From assembly GCA_020633675.1 (NCBI GenBank), contig JACKDE010000005.1, positions 310,001 through 374,000 on the forward strand: 64,000 bases of DNA, read 5' to 3'. This stretch comes from Deferribacteres bacterium. Its GTDB lineage: Bacteria > Zhuqueibacterota > Zhuqueibacteria > Zhuqueibacterales > Geothermadaptataceae. The notes beneath the pieces were generated by a model. That model had not been told where the DNA came from. It saw only the letters and a list, made by a program, of their open reading frames with translations, and ran no database searches. A program made the translations under genes and the position numbers. Shown here piece after piece: positions 51,854 through 61,099 of the stretch (within the stretch, counting starts at the first letter, position 1; the number at the start of each line of letters is the position of its first letter).

Positions 51854-53245
51854 TCAGCGCTGCTTTTTGCCGAATAGCAGGAACAGCGCGGAGACCACAA
51901 ATCCGGGGTAGATCGGCTCGATGCCGGCGAGATTGCTGCCGGTCGCCAGGCTGGCCAGCAGCCACAGCAGCGAAATCCCGCCTGCGCACACCATGCTCGC
52001 CAATGCCAGGCGTGGCATGAGCCGCCAGCGCCTTGAAAAACTTGCCAGCAACGGCAGCGTCAGTGCCGGTGTCGCGATGCTGCCGAGCTGATACCACAAA
52101 TCGATCACCGAGCGCGTCAACAGGGTCAAGCCAATCGACAGCACAAACGCAGCAGCCAGGCCGATGCGCACAAAAGCATTTCCATCCGCATCGCCTATTT
52201 TGCCACGCAGCTTGCTGATCACATCGCGGCCGAGCGTGATGCCGGACACGAACGCATAGCTGTCGAGTGTCGACATGATGGTGGCGAACAGCGCGACAAA
52301 GAACAGGCCTTTGGCGACATTAGGCAGCAGCTTTTCCGCCAGCATGGGGTAGCTTTCAACCGGATTGCCGAGCTCGGGCAACAACACACGCGCGTACAAG
52401 CCGGTGGTGGTGGTGAGAAAATCGAACAGAATCCAAAACAGGATCGAAATGAGGATGCCGGCGCGGGCGGTGCGCTCGGATTTGGCGGCATAGCAGCGCT
52501 GATAAAAATTGGGGTCGATGAGCGTGCTGGCTGCGATCACATACCAGGCCAATATATATTGTGGACTGTTGCCGCCATGCCATTGCAGGTGGGTTGACGG
52601 TAAATTTGAGCTCAAAGTTGTTATGCCACCATACTGGCTCACCGCAAAAACAAGCAGTGTGATAAAACCAGCAAACATCAAAATAAACTGGAACATATCG
52701 GTGCGCACCACCGCAGCAAAGCCATTGCGCGCGATGTACAGATATGAGTATGCCGCGCCGATAACGATGGCCAGCCACAGCGGCATCGGGAAAAACAGCA
52801 CGATCAAGGTGCCGAGCATGAGCAGATAGGGAGCAGGCAGCGCGAAGATAAAAATGTATACCGCGCCCACGATGCTGGTCCGCCGGCCATAACTTCTTTC
52901 CAACTGATCAGGGATGGTGTAAAAAGCTGTGCGACGGGCGCGACGGGCTAAAAACAGCGCAAAAATCAGCGCGTACAAATAATACGGCACACCAAAAACC
53001 AGCCAATTCGCGATGCCGTAGCGATAGGTAAACTCACCCACCCCCAGAATACCGCCGTACCATGTGGAAACCAGCGAGGCCACGAACGCCGGCAACGTCA
53101 CCCGCCGCCCGGCCAGGATGAAATCAGCTGCGCCACCATTGCTGCGCTTCATGATGCCGAGATAAAAAGTCACGCCCAGATAGATGGCTAAAATGACGGC
53201 ATCGATCCCGGAAACGCTAATTGTGCTCAAAGGGCCTCCGGCCAC
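51854..53245 (-). CDS. Sodium:solute symporter (SSS family), candidate thiamine transporter
   Basis: 463 residues, about 12-13 membrane segments. Early segments include VILAIYLGVTFYLGIM and FILAGRRVTLPAFVASLVSTWYGG; a late one has ALFATIMSTLDSYAFVSG, typical of the SSS core (PanF/PutP type). The start is uncertain: GTG at 53245 or TTG at 53230, both overlapping the end of the thiamine pyrophosphokinase gene. The family includes proposed thiamine transporters (ThiV) in TPP-regulated loci. Its position in a riboswitch-led thiamine operon supports thiamine or a precursor as substrate. Confidence 0.85.
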   Translation of the reverse strand: MAGGPLSTISVSGIDAVILAIYLGVTFYLGIMKRSNGGAADFILAGRRVTLPAFVASLVSTWYGGILGVGEFTYRYGIANWLVFGVPYYLYALIFALFLARRARRTAFYTIPDQLERSYGRRTSIVGAVYIFIFALPAPYLLMLGTLIVLFFPMPLWLAIVIGAAYSYLYIARNGFAAVVRTDMFQFILMFAGFITLLVFAVSQYGGITTLSSNLPSTHLQWHGGNSPQYILAWYVIAASTLIDPNFYQRCYAAKSERTARAGILISILFWILFDFLTTTTGLYARVLLPELGNPVESYPMLAEKLLPNVAKGLFFVALFATIMSTLDSYAFVSGITLGRDVISKLRGKIGDADGNAFVRIGLAAAFVLSIGLTLLTRSVIDLWYQLGSIATPALTLPLLASFSRRWRLMPRLALASMVCAGGISLLWLLASLATGSNLAGIEPIYPGFVVSALFLLFGKKQR

Positions 53246-53856
53246 AGCGCATAGACAAACAGGGCACCGTTTTTCAGCTCAATCGTCACTTCAGAAGCGA
53301 GCGCCTCGTTGCTTTGGCCGTCATTTTTACCCCACTCCAGTGTGCGGTTTTCGAGCGCAAATTTCAATCCGCTCGTGGCGATGCCGGTCGCTTTTTGGAA
53401 TGCAGCCAGACTGATTTGTTGCCCCGGCACGGTCTGCAAAGTCAGCCGATCGTGCACGAACTGGCCATAGCCATCGTTATCGATGCAGATCAGCGCCATT
53501 TGCTTGCTGAAACGCTGCATCACATTCAAGTTGGTGATTTGATGATCGAAGCGGCCGCCACTGATACCGACAATCTGCGCTGATTTGGCCCTGCGCTCGA
53601 CGGCGAGTTGCAGAGCCTTTTCGAAGTCGGTGGCGTATTGGGAAGGTCGGTTCACAAATTCGGTGTCCGGCCAGGTTTGCCGCACCGCGTTGTCCATCGA
53701 ATCAAAGTCTCCGACGACGACATCGGGCCGGATGCCCGCTTCGGAGGCACGGTTAGCGCCGCCATCCGCCGCGATGATGCAGTCCGTAGAGGAGACCGCC
53801 TGTTGTAAACGGGCAGCGTTGGGCATCGGGGCATTAAGGATAATCAGAATATGCAT
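53227..53856 (-). CDS. Thiamine pyrophosphokinase
   Basis: 209 residues from the ATG at 53856; an in-frame GTG at 53871 is the alternative. Motifs are IAADGGANRASEAGIRPDVVVGDFDSM, then VNRPSQYATDFEKAL and IVGISGGRFDHQITNLNVM. A C-terminal beta domain follows. It transfers pyrophosphate from ATP to thiamine, making TPP. It is between the TonB receptor (upstream) and symporter (overlapping downstream), which fits thiamine salvage. Confidence 0.92.
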   Translation of the reverse strand: MHILIILNAPMPNAARLQQAVSSTDCIIAADGGANRASEAGIRPDVVVGDFDSMDNAVRQTWPDTEFVNRPSQYATDFEKALQLAVERRAKSAQIVGISGGRFDHQITNLNVMQRFSKQMALICIDNDGYGQFVHDRLTLQTVPGQQISLAAFQKATGIATSGLKFALENRTLEWGKNDGQSNEALASEVTIELKNGALFVYALWPEAL

Positions 53857-53896
53857 TTTTGCGATGTTCACATTTACGTTTTGCGGTGACCGATTT

Positions 53897-53923
53897 GTAA
53901 GGCATGGCGCGCCATACGCTTAC
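53897..53923. repeat. Palindromic element
   Basis: GTAAGGCATGGCGCGCCATACGCTTAC-like palindrome, in which the outer GTAAG/CTTAC and the inner CATGGCG/CGCCAT arms pair. The core GGCATGGCGCGCCAT also occurs at 58224-58238. It may act as a terminator or a dispersed repeat. Confidence 0.6.
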
Positions 53924-54115
53924 CATTTTGATTGATTTAACCTGAATTCGATCTAAGCGAAATATTAGACTCTTCAGCCCGAGCGAAATCTAAGGCGCTT
54001 AGAATTCCTTGTACTACAAGCTCAAAATCTTCATGGTTCGACTCCGCTCACCTTGAAGGAAACTCTCCATTTAGGCTGAGAATACTTACATCGAACTCAC
54101 GTTGACTTAAAATGC
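53924..54115. other. Intergenic stretch in the thiamine operon
   Basis: About 190 bases between the TonB receptor stop and the palindrome before thiamine pyrophosphokinase. The gap could hold a second promoter. Nothing else was recognised. Confidence 0.4.
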
Positions 54116-56530
54116 TCAGCGATCCAGGGCATATTGCAGGCTGACAAAGCCATTGCGGGTGGCGGCCGGGAAAAAATCGCTGCCTTCACCATGGGCCAGA
54201 TATTTTTTGTTCAACACATTGTTGAGGCTGGCCTGTAATATCAAGCCGCGCAAGCCGAGACGCTCCAAATCGTAGCGCAGGCTAAAATTGACCACCTGGT
54301 AAGCATCGACGCTGTTCGCATCGGTCTCGAAATTATCGGTGTATTGCTTGCCGACATGCTTGAGCAGCAGTGACGCATAGACACCTTGCCATGCATAGGT
54401 CAGCCGCAGATTCGCCAACGTGTTCGGGAAGCCAGCAATGGTGTTGCCATCCAATACGGTGGGCGTGGTACCATCTTCGAAAACACTATATGATTTGAGC
54501 TCATTTTTGCTAATTAGCGCATTGCCGCTGAGCGCGAGTTGCGGCAGCAGTTGCCAGCGTCCGGTTAGTTCGAGTCCCGCATGCAAAGTCTGTTCGGCGT
54601 TGCCGGTTATGGGCTGACCAAAGCGATCCAAACCACCCTTGCGAATGATCTCGTCGCGGAAATCCATGTAGTACCCGTTCATGCTGCCGGAAAAGCGCTC
54701 ACTGCGGTAGCCGAATCCCAATTCGATGTTGTTGAGTTTTTCCGGTTTGACCAGCGGCGTCTCGAAATTGAAGCTGCCGTCCGGATTGAGATCGAATTGT
54801 GGCAAGACCGCGCCCCAATCAGCAGGGGTGCTCGCTTCAGCGGCATCGTACAGATTTTTCAGGCGCGGCTCGCGGCTGGTACGCGATAAATTGCCGTACA
54901 GGTTGATGGATTCGCTCACATTCAAATTGACACCGAGACGCGGATTCAAAAAGTGATACGGCACCGCAAAATCAGTTTGCAGAAAAGCCTCATCGTATAG
55001 CTTATAGCGCTTGTAGGCATATTGCACATCCGCGCTGACGATGAGATTTGAACGCAGATTGAACACTTCTCGCATATAGAGCGAGGCGATGTCCTTACCG
55101 CCGCGATATTCATAATAGCGCCTACCATCATCACCGGCCACGCCGGCTGGCAGGTTCGAGCCTTCCTGCAAACGTCCCCAATGCAGCGAACGATGCCGTC
55201 GCAACTCAGCACCGACCACCAGCTCTCCCTTGCCGTGCTGCCAGGTCAATTGTGGCAACCAGCCCACCTGGCGGTTATCCACGTAAGCGCGTATCAGGGC
55301 ATCGGCTGGAATCTCGGAAGCCGCAAAGCCGAAATCGGGGGTCAGGCGGTAATATTCCGGCGTGCCCCAACTACCATCGTAGTCAAAAAAGCCGTAGCCG
55401 CGGATGAAAAAGGCGCTGGTGTTGAGTCGCACTTTGGTCGAAAATTTGATTTCATGCAGCAATTCAAAATGGGGCTGGTTGAAATTTTCCCGTTCGCGTG
55501 CACTTAAAAAATTCGTTCTTCGCAGAGAGTCATTATCGTTATAGCTTTTAGGCACGCCGAGATAGGCCAGGCCATCTTTGATCGGGCCGCCATAAAATTG
55601 CAAACGCACATTGCTGCGCGCGCCGTAATAAGCCAGGCCGGCAAAATAGCTGCGGAAATCGATCCATGCATTTTGGCGATAGCCATCGGTTTTGAGATTC
55701 GAAACCCTGCCGTACAATACGAACCGATCTGCCAGCAGGCCAGTGTTGTACGATAACGAGGCTTTTTCGGTGTTGAAAGCGCCGCGCCCGAAGGAAGCCT
55801 TGAACTGGCGGTTTGGCGAAAAATAGTTGGTTTGAATATTAATCGAGCCGCCGATCGCTGCCGGCCCGTAAAAGGCATTACCCGCGCCGCGCTGTACCTG
55901 AATTGATTGTACATTGGCGGTCAAATCCGGAAAATCGACCCAGTAGACATTGTGATCTTCGGGATCGTTTTGTGGCACGCCATTGATCAGCACCGAAATC
56001 CGGCGCTGCCCGAAGCCACGGATGCTAAGGTAATTGTAGCCCAGGCCATGCCCACCTTCAGAGTAAAATGTCGTGGATGGCATATCAGCCACGATCTCCG
56101 GGATGTCCTGCACGGTATAACGGGCTTCGATATCTTGCTTTTGAAGCGAAGTAAAGGTCACAGGCGAGACACGCTCGCGGGCCTGTGTCGCGACCACCGT
56201 GACCATCGGGCCACTCAGCACAGTTTGGCTGAGAACAATGTCAAGCTGTTGATTTTGGCGCAGGTCGACGCGCACTGTTTTTTGGCTGTATCCGATAAAG
56301 CTCGCAGTGATTCGATAGCTGCCGGGCGGCAAGGCAGGCAGGCGAAAACGCCCGTCGCTGTTGGTTTGGGCCCCAAGGGACGTGCCCTCGATGATGACAT
56401 TGGCGCCGGCAAGCGGTTCGCTGCTGTCGGCCGAAGAAATCCGGCCGGTGATGGTCAATTTGCTTTGGGCGATGGCAGTTGTGGCTGCCATCAACAGGAT
56501 CAACATGGCAAAAAATCGATAAAGTTTCAT
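54116..56530 (-). CDS. TonB-dependent receptor for thiamine or precursor
   Basis: 804 residues. Signal peptide, then a CarboxypepD-like domain (about 24-110, LTITGRISSADSSEPLAGAN). A plug follows (about 120-240) with DIPEIVADMPSTTFYSEGGHGLGYNYLSIRGFGQRR, and then a 22-strand-type barrel. The last residues (LQYALDR) fit an outer-membrane end. A TPP riboswitch immediately precedes it, and thiamine pyrophosphokinase follows, so thiamine or a phosphorylated form is the likely ligand. GGAG lies about nine bases before the start. Confidence 0.92.
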   Translation of the reverse strand: MKLYRFFAMLILLMAATTAIAQSKLTITGRISSADSSEPLAGANVIIEGTSLGAQTNSDGRFRLPALPPGSYRITASFIGYSQKTVRVDLRQNQQLDIVLSQTVLSGPMVTVVATQARERVSPVTFTSLQKQDIEARYTVQDIPEIVADMPSTTFYSEGGHGLGYNYLSIRGFGQRRISVLINGVPQNDPEDHNVYWVDFPDLTANVQSIQVQRGAGNAFYGPAAIGGSINIQTNYFSPNRQFKASFGRGAFNTEKASLSYNTGLLADRFVLYGRVSNLKTDGYRQNAWIDFRSYFAGLAYYGARSNVRLQFYGGPIKDGLAYLGVPKSYNDNDSLRRTNFLSARERENFNQPHFELLHEIKFSTKVRLNTSAFFIRGYGFFDYDGSWGTPEYYRLTPDFGFAASEIPADALIRAYVDNRQVGWLPQLTWQHGKGELVVGAELRRHRSLHWGRLQEGSNLPAGVAGDDGRRYYEYRGGKDIASLYMREVFNLRSNLIVSADVQYAYKRYKLYDEAFLQTDFAVPYHFLNPRLGVNLNVSESINLYGNLSRTSREPRLKNLYDAAEASTPADWGAVLPQFDLNPDGSFNFETPLVKPEKLNNIELGFGYRSERFSGSMNGYYMDFRDEIIRKGGLDRFGQPITGNAEQTLHAGLELTGRWQLLPQLALSGNALISKNELKSYSVFEDGTTPTVLDGNTIAGFPNTLANLRLTYAWQGVYASLLLKHVGKQYTDNFETDANSVDAYQVVNFSLRYDLERLGLRGLILQASLNNVLNKKYLAHGEGSDFFPAATRNGFVSLQYALDR

Positions 56531-56555
56531 AGCAATGCTCCAAGATTTTCAGCAT

Positions 56556-56587
56556 AAAAAAAGCCACTTCCTGATTCGGGAAATGGC
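56556..56587 (-). terminator. Riboswitch-controlled intrinsic terminator
   Basis: On the minus strand GCCATTTCC (56587-56579) and GGAAGTGGC (56571-56563) form a 9-bp stem, then a run of seven T. GCCATTTCCC (56587-56578) is also exactly complementary to GGGAAATGGC at the end of the aptamer (56649-56640), which supplies the competing antiterminator. Confidence 0.85.
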
Positions 56588-56639
56588 CGCCGCCATGAAA
56601 CGATCAATCAATGAGCCACCAGGCTCGATTCAATTCTTC

Positions 56640-56718
56640 GCCATTTCCCTACGCCGGTATCACCCGGATCAGGTTCAAAGGGTATGCTCTCAGTCCCGTT
56701 TTTCGGGGACACCCCTAT
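56640..56718 (-). promoter_or_regulatory. TPP riboswitch
   Basis: Reading the minus strand: GGGGTG at the 5' side, CTGAGA, then ACCCTTTGAACCTGATC, GGGTGATACCGGCGTAGGGAA. These are the conserved THI-box/TPP aptamer segments. The 3' strand of P1 ends in GGGAAATGGC, which can instead pair with the terminator arm. High TPP should favour termination before the TonB receptor gene. Confidence 0.96.
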
Positions 56719-56956
56719 GGAACAAGTTTTAATATAAATGGTCTGTTACAGAAATGCAAAGAGATTGTATTTCGTTTACCGCGTTTGAGATGAATTTGAA
56801 AATAACTGCGGGTGGCGCGCAAACATACCGTGCAAAGGACTTGCCCCTGTATTTCATTTGGCTTATATTCTGCGCAATACCAAGTATGCGTCGCCACGCA
56901 GAATATGCATTTTCAATACAGCAATCTACCGAGCAAAAGTTTTAAGGATGGATTCG

Positions 56957-58129
56957 ATGAGTTTCTTGAAAAATTTTCGCAAAAATGAAAACGAGACGAA
57001 TGACAATAATCCACAACCCGCCTCAAACAACGATGCCGTGCTGGAAAAGCTCAGCAAAATTCCGATTCCAGGCAGCCACACCAGTATCGTCGCGGCTGGC
57101 CTGGTCAAGGAAGCGACAGCCGCTGGCAGCGATGTTTTTATTCGCCTGCAATTTAATGCGGAAACAACGCCGCACAGCCGCATGATCGAAGCGCAGGTGC
57201 GCAACGGTATGCGCACGCTTGGCTTCGAAAATGTCCAGCTCAAAATGGATGGACTGCCCGGCGGCACACAGATTCCGTTGGCGCAAAGCCAGCCACCGCG
57301 TCCGCAACAACCACCCCAGCAGCAAATGGAAAAGTTGGTGCCGGGTGTAAAGCATATCATTGCCGTCGCCAGCGGCAAAGGTGGCGTCGGCAAATCGACC
57401 GTCTCCGTTAACCTGGTGTGTGCGCTCGCCAAGCTCGGCAAGAAAGTCGGCATTCTTGATGCCGACGTGTACGGCCCGAATATACCGATCATGTTTGACC
57501 TGGAAGGCAAACGCCCTGAGGTCGAGCGCAATAAAGTTTTGCCGCTCGAAAAGCACGAGATCAAAATCATGTCGCTTGGCTTTTTGGCGCCGCAGGAAGA
57601 GGCCATCATCTGGCGCGGGCCGCTGGTTGGCCGCGCGATCGAGCAAATGCTGAAGGATGTCGAATGGGGCGAGCTGGATTTCCTCATTCTGGATCTGCCG
57701 CCGGGCACCGGTGACGCACAGTTGACCATTTCGCAGCGCCTCGAGCTGGCGGGTGCAGTACTGGTTTCCACACCGCAGCCGGTCGCGCTTTCCGATGCGG
57801 TCAAAGGCTTGAAGATGTTCCAGAAAGTCAATGTGCCGATTCTCGGCATGATCGAAAACATGAGCACGTTTATCTGCGATCAGTGCGAAAAAGAGCATGA
57901 CATTTTCGGAAAAGGCGGCGTGAAAAAGGCCAGCGAGCGCGAAAAGGTGGCCTTCCTCGGCGACATTCCGATCACTCCGGAACTGCGTACAGGTGGCGAT
58001 GAGGGCAAACCAGTAGTGCTGGAGCATCCCGACTCCATTGCAGCCCAAAAATTCATGACCATCGCGGAAAAGATCATTACCGAAGTCGGCGACGAAGATG
58101 CTCCAGCGCCGCAGCATTTTAAGCTGTGA
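56957..58129 (+). CDS. Mrp/ApbC family iron-sulfur cluster carrier ATPase
   Basis: 390 residues from the ATG at 56957, with AAGGA eight bases upstream; another ATG at 56948 is possible. An N-terminal DUF59 (MIP18) domain (about 25-100) and a Pro/Gln linker precede the P-loop domain: ASGKGGVGKSTVS (140-149), DADVYGPNIP and LDLPPGTGDAQL. CDQC (about 302-305) after GMIENMSTFI is the cluster-binding pair. It binds and transfers Fe-S clusters to apoproteins. It is monocistronic on the plus strand. Confidence 0.94.
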   Translation: MSFLKNFRKNENETNDNNPQPASNNDAVLEKLSKIPIPGSHTSIVAAGLVKEATAAGSDVFIRLQFNAETTPHSRMIEAQVRNGMRTLGFENVQLKMDGLPGGTQIPLAQSQPPRPQQPPQQQMEKLVPGVKHIIAVASGKGGVGKSTVSVNLVCALAKLGKKVGILDADVYGPNIPIMFDLEGKRPEVERNKVLPLEKHEIKIMSLGFLAPQEEAIIWRGPLVGRAIEQMLKDVEWGELDFLILDLPPGTGDAQLTISQRLELAGAVLVSTPQPVALSDAVKGLKMFQKVNVPILGMIENMSTFICDQCEKEHDIFGKGGVKKASEREKVAFLGDIPITPELRTGGDEGKPVVLEHPDSIAAQKFMTIAEKIITEVGDEDAPAPQHFKL

Positions 58130-58635
58130 TGTGGTTCATTTAGCTGCAAAGCGCCATGCAACCGTGCTAATGCCTTGATAAGCTGCGTCGTCGCACAAAG
58201 AATTGAAAATATTAATATGTAGGGGCATGGCGCGCCATGCCCCTACATAATGTGTCACTATTCCTAAATCCAATATTTTGGGACATACCACAGGTCGAAA
58301 TGAATTTTGACACTCCACTCTTCTTTTCACATGTGATTTTCCAGACACTCGAGCATTGTTCAATTGGAGTCTACCGAAACCATCAACAGCCAATTGGAAG
58401 CCCTTCACAGAACTGATGTCCTGCTTTTTGCATTCAAGCACCTTCTCTCGAGAATCAATAGATTTTGACCGAACAAACGACACAGGTTGAACGATCATTT
58501 GGTGTCGATATCGTGAATAATCGAAGTTAAAGCGCCTTTCAATTAAACAAACAGCACATCTCTCCGTCAATTAGTGCAATCAGGTCAATTCGCACCAGCG
58601 AAATCAATATCATCAACACCATTCTCTGGCTCCGC
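58130..58635. other. Gene-free stretch with palindrome
   Basis: About 505 bases. A perfect 32-bp palindrome lies at 58217-58248. The rest shows no convincing gene; a minus-strand frame across 58136-58570 reads through the palindrome and looks non-biological. Confidence 0.6.
58217..58248. repeat. Perfect 32-bp palindrome
   Basis: ATGTAGGGGCATGGCG is followed directly by its reverse complement. The core GGCATGGCGCGCCAT is shared with the element at 53897. It has no T run on either side, so a dispersed-repeat origin is more likely than a terminator. Confidence 0.8.
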
Positions 58636-59553
58636 ATGAATTCTTTTGCCGCAACGATTTTTAGCCTGCTGTTTTTGTTAACCACTTCCAACACCAGTCT
58701 GCAAGCTCAGCAAATCGCGCTCACCTTCGATGATGCACCGATGCGAAGCGGCTATTTTTCCGGCAGCGCACGCACGGACACGCTGCTAACTGCTCTCAAA
58801 AATGCCGGCGTTGAGCAGGTCGCCTTTTTTGTTGTCACGTCGCGTTTGAATGCGGCCGGCACCGCACGCATCGAGCGTTATGCACAAGCCGGGCACATCA
58901 TCGCCAACCACTCGCATCGCCATCAGTCGATGCGCCGCATCGGCGTGCCAAACTATATCGATGACATTTTTATTGCGGACTCGCTTTTACGGGGATTTGC
59001 CGGCTATAATCCCTGGTACCGCTACCCGTTTCTCGATGAAGGTCGCACCCGCTCCGCCCGCGATGCCATTCGCGCTGCCCTCACAGGCAACGGCTACCAG
59101 AATGCCTATGTGACCATTGACAACTATGACTGGATACTCGACGCGCTCTTCGTAGAGGGACATCGCACTGGCCGTAAAATCGATTTTGAGCAATTGAAGG
59201 CCCTTTATATCGAGCATCTCTGGAACAGCGTGCAATTTTACGATGGCCTTTCGCGTGAAGTGCTCGGCCGATCTGTCCGGCATGTTTTGCTGTTGCACGA
59301 AAATGACCTCGCCGCCCTGTTTATCGATGATTTTGTCTATTTTGTACGCAGGCAAGGTTGGGGCATCATTTCGCCGATTGATGCGTACCAGGATGCCATC
59401 GCGACTATCGTGCCGGATGTCTTGCTCAACAACCAGGGTCGTGTCGCTGCTATCGCCAAAGCGCAGGGCTACACCGGGCCGCTATCGCAACAATCCGAAG
59501 ATCGAAATTACCTTGAAAAGAAATTCAATCAACTCATTTTTGATCAGAATTGA
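58636..59553 (+). CDS. Polysaccharide deacetylase family protein, secreted
   Basis: 305 residues. Signal peptide (to about 24), then the NodB-like motifs TFDDAP (30-35, catalytic and metal Asp) and NHSHRHQ (His92 and His96), and WYRYPFLDEG. A C-terminal part has VRHVLLLHENDLAAL as motif 5. It should remove an acetyl group from a glycan or peptidoglycan in the periplasm. It is followed by an esterase gene 20 bases on, in the same direction. Confidence 0.88.
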   Translation: MNSFAATIFSLLFLLTTSNTSLQAQQIALTFDDAPMRSGYFSGSARTDTLLTALKNAGVEQVAFFVVTSRLNAAGTARIERYAQAGHIIANHSHRHQSMRRIGVPNYIDDIFIADSLLRGFAGYNPWYRYPFLDEGRTRSARDAIRAALTGNGYQNAYVTIDNYDWILDALFVEGHRTGRKIDFEQLKALYIEHLWNSVQFYDGLSREVLGRSVRHVLLLHENDLAALFIDDFVYFVRRQGWGIISPIDAYQDAIATIVPDVLLNNQGRVAAIAKAQGYTGPLSQQSEDRNYLEKKFNQLIFDQN

Positions 59554-59573
59554 ACGATTGGAGACTGTTCTGC

Positions 59574-60479
59574 ATGAAGCATTCCCGTTGCAGCCGAAAC
59601 GCTTTTCTCGCAGCTTTTTTTTGGGGATTTTCAACATTGGCGTTGGCACAAAATGGCGCGACTGACGAAAGCGCAGCATACACCTTGCCGCACACGGAAG
59701 TGCGCACTCTTTCTTCAGAAATCACCGGCGTCGATTATGTGCTGTACATCAGCCTGCCGCGCAATTACAACACTGCGGGCGAACGCTATCCCGTTGTGTA
59801 CACGCTGGATGCCGACTATGCTTTTGCCTTAACGCACAATATTGTCGAGCATTTCGTCGACCGCCGCAATCTGCCACCGATGATGGTGGTCAGCATCGCA
59901 TACCCTGGCGCCAGCCAGGATATTCCGGTCTATCGCCGCAATCGCACCCGCGATTACACACCAACGCATACCCTGGAAGGCGGCTATGGCCCGGCGTTTC
60001 AGAAATATTCAGGTGGCGGAGAAAAATTTCGCGAGTTTATCGCGCAGGAGCTCCAACCGTTTATCGAAAAAAACTACTATGCAGATCCACGCGATCGCAC
60101 CTTTGTCGGCCATTCGTATGGCGGATTGTTCGGCAGCTTCGTGCTCATTTCCAAACCGGAAATGTTTCAACGCTATATTCTGGTCAGTCCGTCGCTGTGG
60201 TACGATAACAAAGTGATTTTTGAGATGGAAAACAAGTTTGCAGCACAGCGCGACAACTTGCACGCGCGGGTTTTTTTGGGGGTTGGCAGCTATGAAAATC
60301 AACCTCAACATGGCAGGGCGATGGTAGATGATCTGATGGCACTGGAAGCAGCGCTAAACGCGCATAACTATTCGGATTTGCACATCAACAGCCATGTTTT
60401 CCCGGATGAAACGCACAACAGTGTCTTTCCGTCAGCCTTGACGCGTGGCCTGCGCGTGGTCTTCAGCGATCAAGATTAA
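59574..60479 (+). CDS. Secreted alpha/beta hydrolase, putative esterase family
   Basis: 301 residues from the ATG at 59574, with GGAGA ten bases upstream. Signal peptide, then an alpha/beta hydrolase of the esterase D/IroE-like type: RYPVVYTLDADYAF, VGHSYGG (Ser181), and HNSVFP near 280 supplying the His. Related enzymes cleave siderophore or sugar esters. The substrate is not visible, but it may act with the deacetylase just upstream. Confidence 0.87.
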   Translation: MKHSRCSRNAFLAAFFWGFSTLALAQNGATDESAAYTLPHTEVRTLSSEITGVDYVLYISLPRNYNTAGERYPVVYTLDADYAFALTHNIVEHFVDRRNLPPMMVVSIAYPGASQDIPVYRRNRTRDYTPTHTLEGGYGPAFQKYSGGGEKFREFIAQELQPFIEKNYYADPRDRTFVGHSYGGLFGSFVLISKPEMFQRYILVSPSLWYDNKVIFEMENKFAAQRDNLHARVFLGVGSYENQPQHGRAMVDDLMALEAALNAHNYSDLHINSHVFPDETHNSVFPSALTRGLRVVFSDQD

Positions 60480-60488
60480 ACAGACAAG

Positions 60489-60986
60489 CTATTTCACCCG
60501 CTCATAGCGCGTCTCGATGGCCTTGGCCTCATGGCCTTCCGGTGAAATATTGAAGGCGGTCACCACAATCGTGTCCGGCTCGGCCAACTCAAGTTGCGTG
60601 CGCCAGCCCCAGTCTTGCCCTCCCGCACTATCGTGATAACTCCCAATCACATTGATGCCATGCTCGATACGACTGCCCTCCGACAACATCATGCCCGTGC
60701 CCATGTGAAAATTGTCGATCCAAATGCGCTGAAAAATGCCGGTTTGCAAATGGTTGCCCCAGATGGCGATGCCCTGGATTTTTTTGCCCATCAGCGTGCC
60801 TTCGTACTCCTGCATGACAAAACGGCCATCGAGCACGAGCCGGAATGTTGCTCGGGTCTGCGATTCATCGGCCAGTTTGTCGGGCTCGAACCAGGTTTTG
60901 GTCATGCCCTGCCATTCGCCCGCCAGGCTGGCCAGGAACTGGTGTCCCCCATCTTTTTTTGATTGTTCAAATGTTTTTTGGTTCAT
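60489..60986 (-). CDS. DUF1579 family protein
   Basis: 165 residues with the DUF1579 pattern: FLASLAGEWQGMTKTWFEPDK, then LDGRFVMQEYEGTLMGKKIQGIAIWG and VVTAFNISPEGHEAKAIETRYER. It is a lipocalin-like beta barrel by family. No signal peptide is present. Function unknown. It converges on the esterase gene with a nine-base gap. Confidence 0.85.
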   Translation of the reverse strand: MNQKTFEQSKKDGGHQFLASLAGEWQGMTKTWFEPDKLADESQTRATFRLVLDGRFVMQEYEGTLMGKKIQGIAIWGNHLQTGIFQRIWIDNFHMGTGMMLSEGSRIEHGINVIGSYHDSAGGQDWGWRTQLELAEPDTIVVTAFNISPEGHEAKAIETRYERVK

Positions 60987-61099
60987 CGAAAACGTCCTCT
61001 CGAAAATGCTGATGATTCAGCGGCCCTGTTTCACCTTATTCTAAGCAATCAGCAATACCACATTCGTATGGTCAAGCGGCATTTCAAATGGGTACGGCC

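Noticed and set aside
57023..58117. Long minus-strand open frame opposite mrp
   Set aside because: Shadow of the Mrp gene, His- and Arg-rich without a domain.
58136..58570. Open minus-strand frame of 144 codons
   Set aside because: It crosses the 32-bp palindrome, has unusual composition and no ribosome site, and resembles no family.
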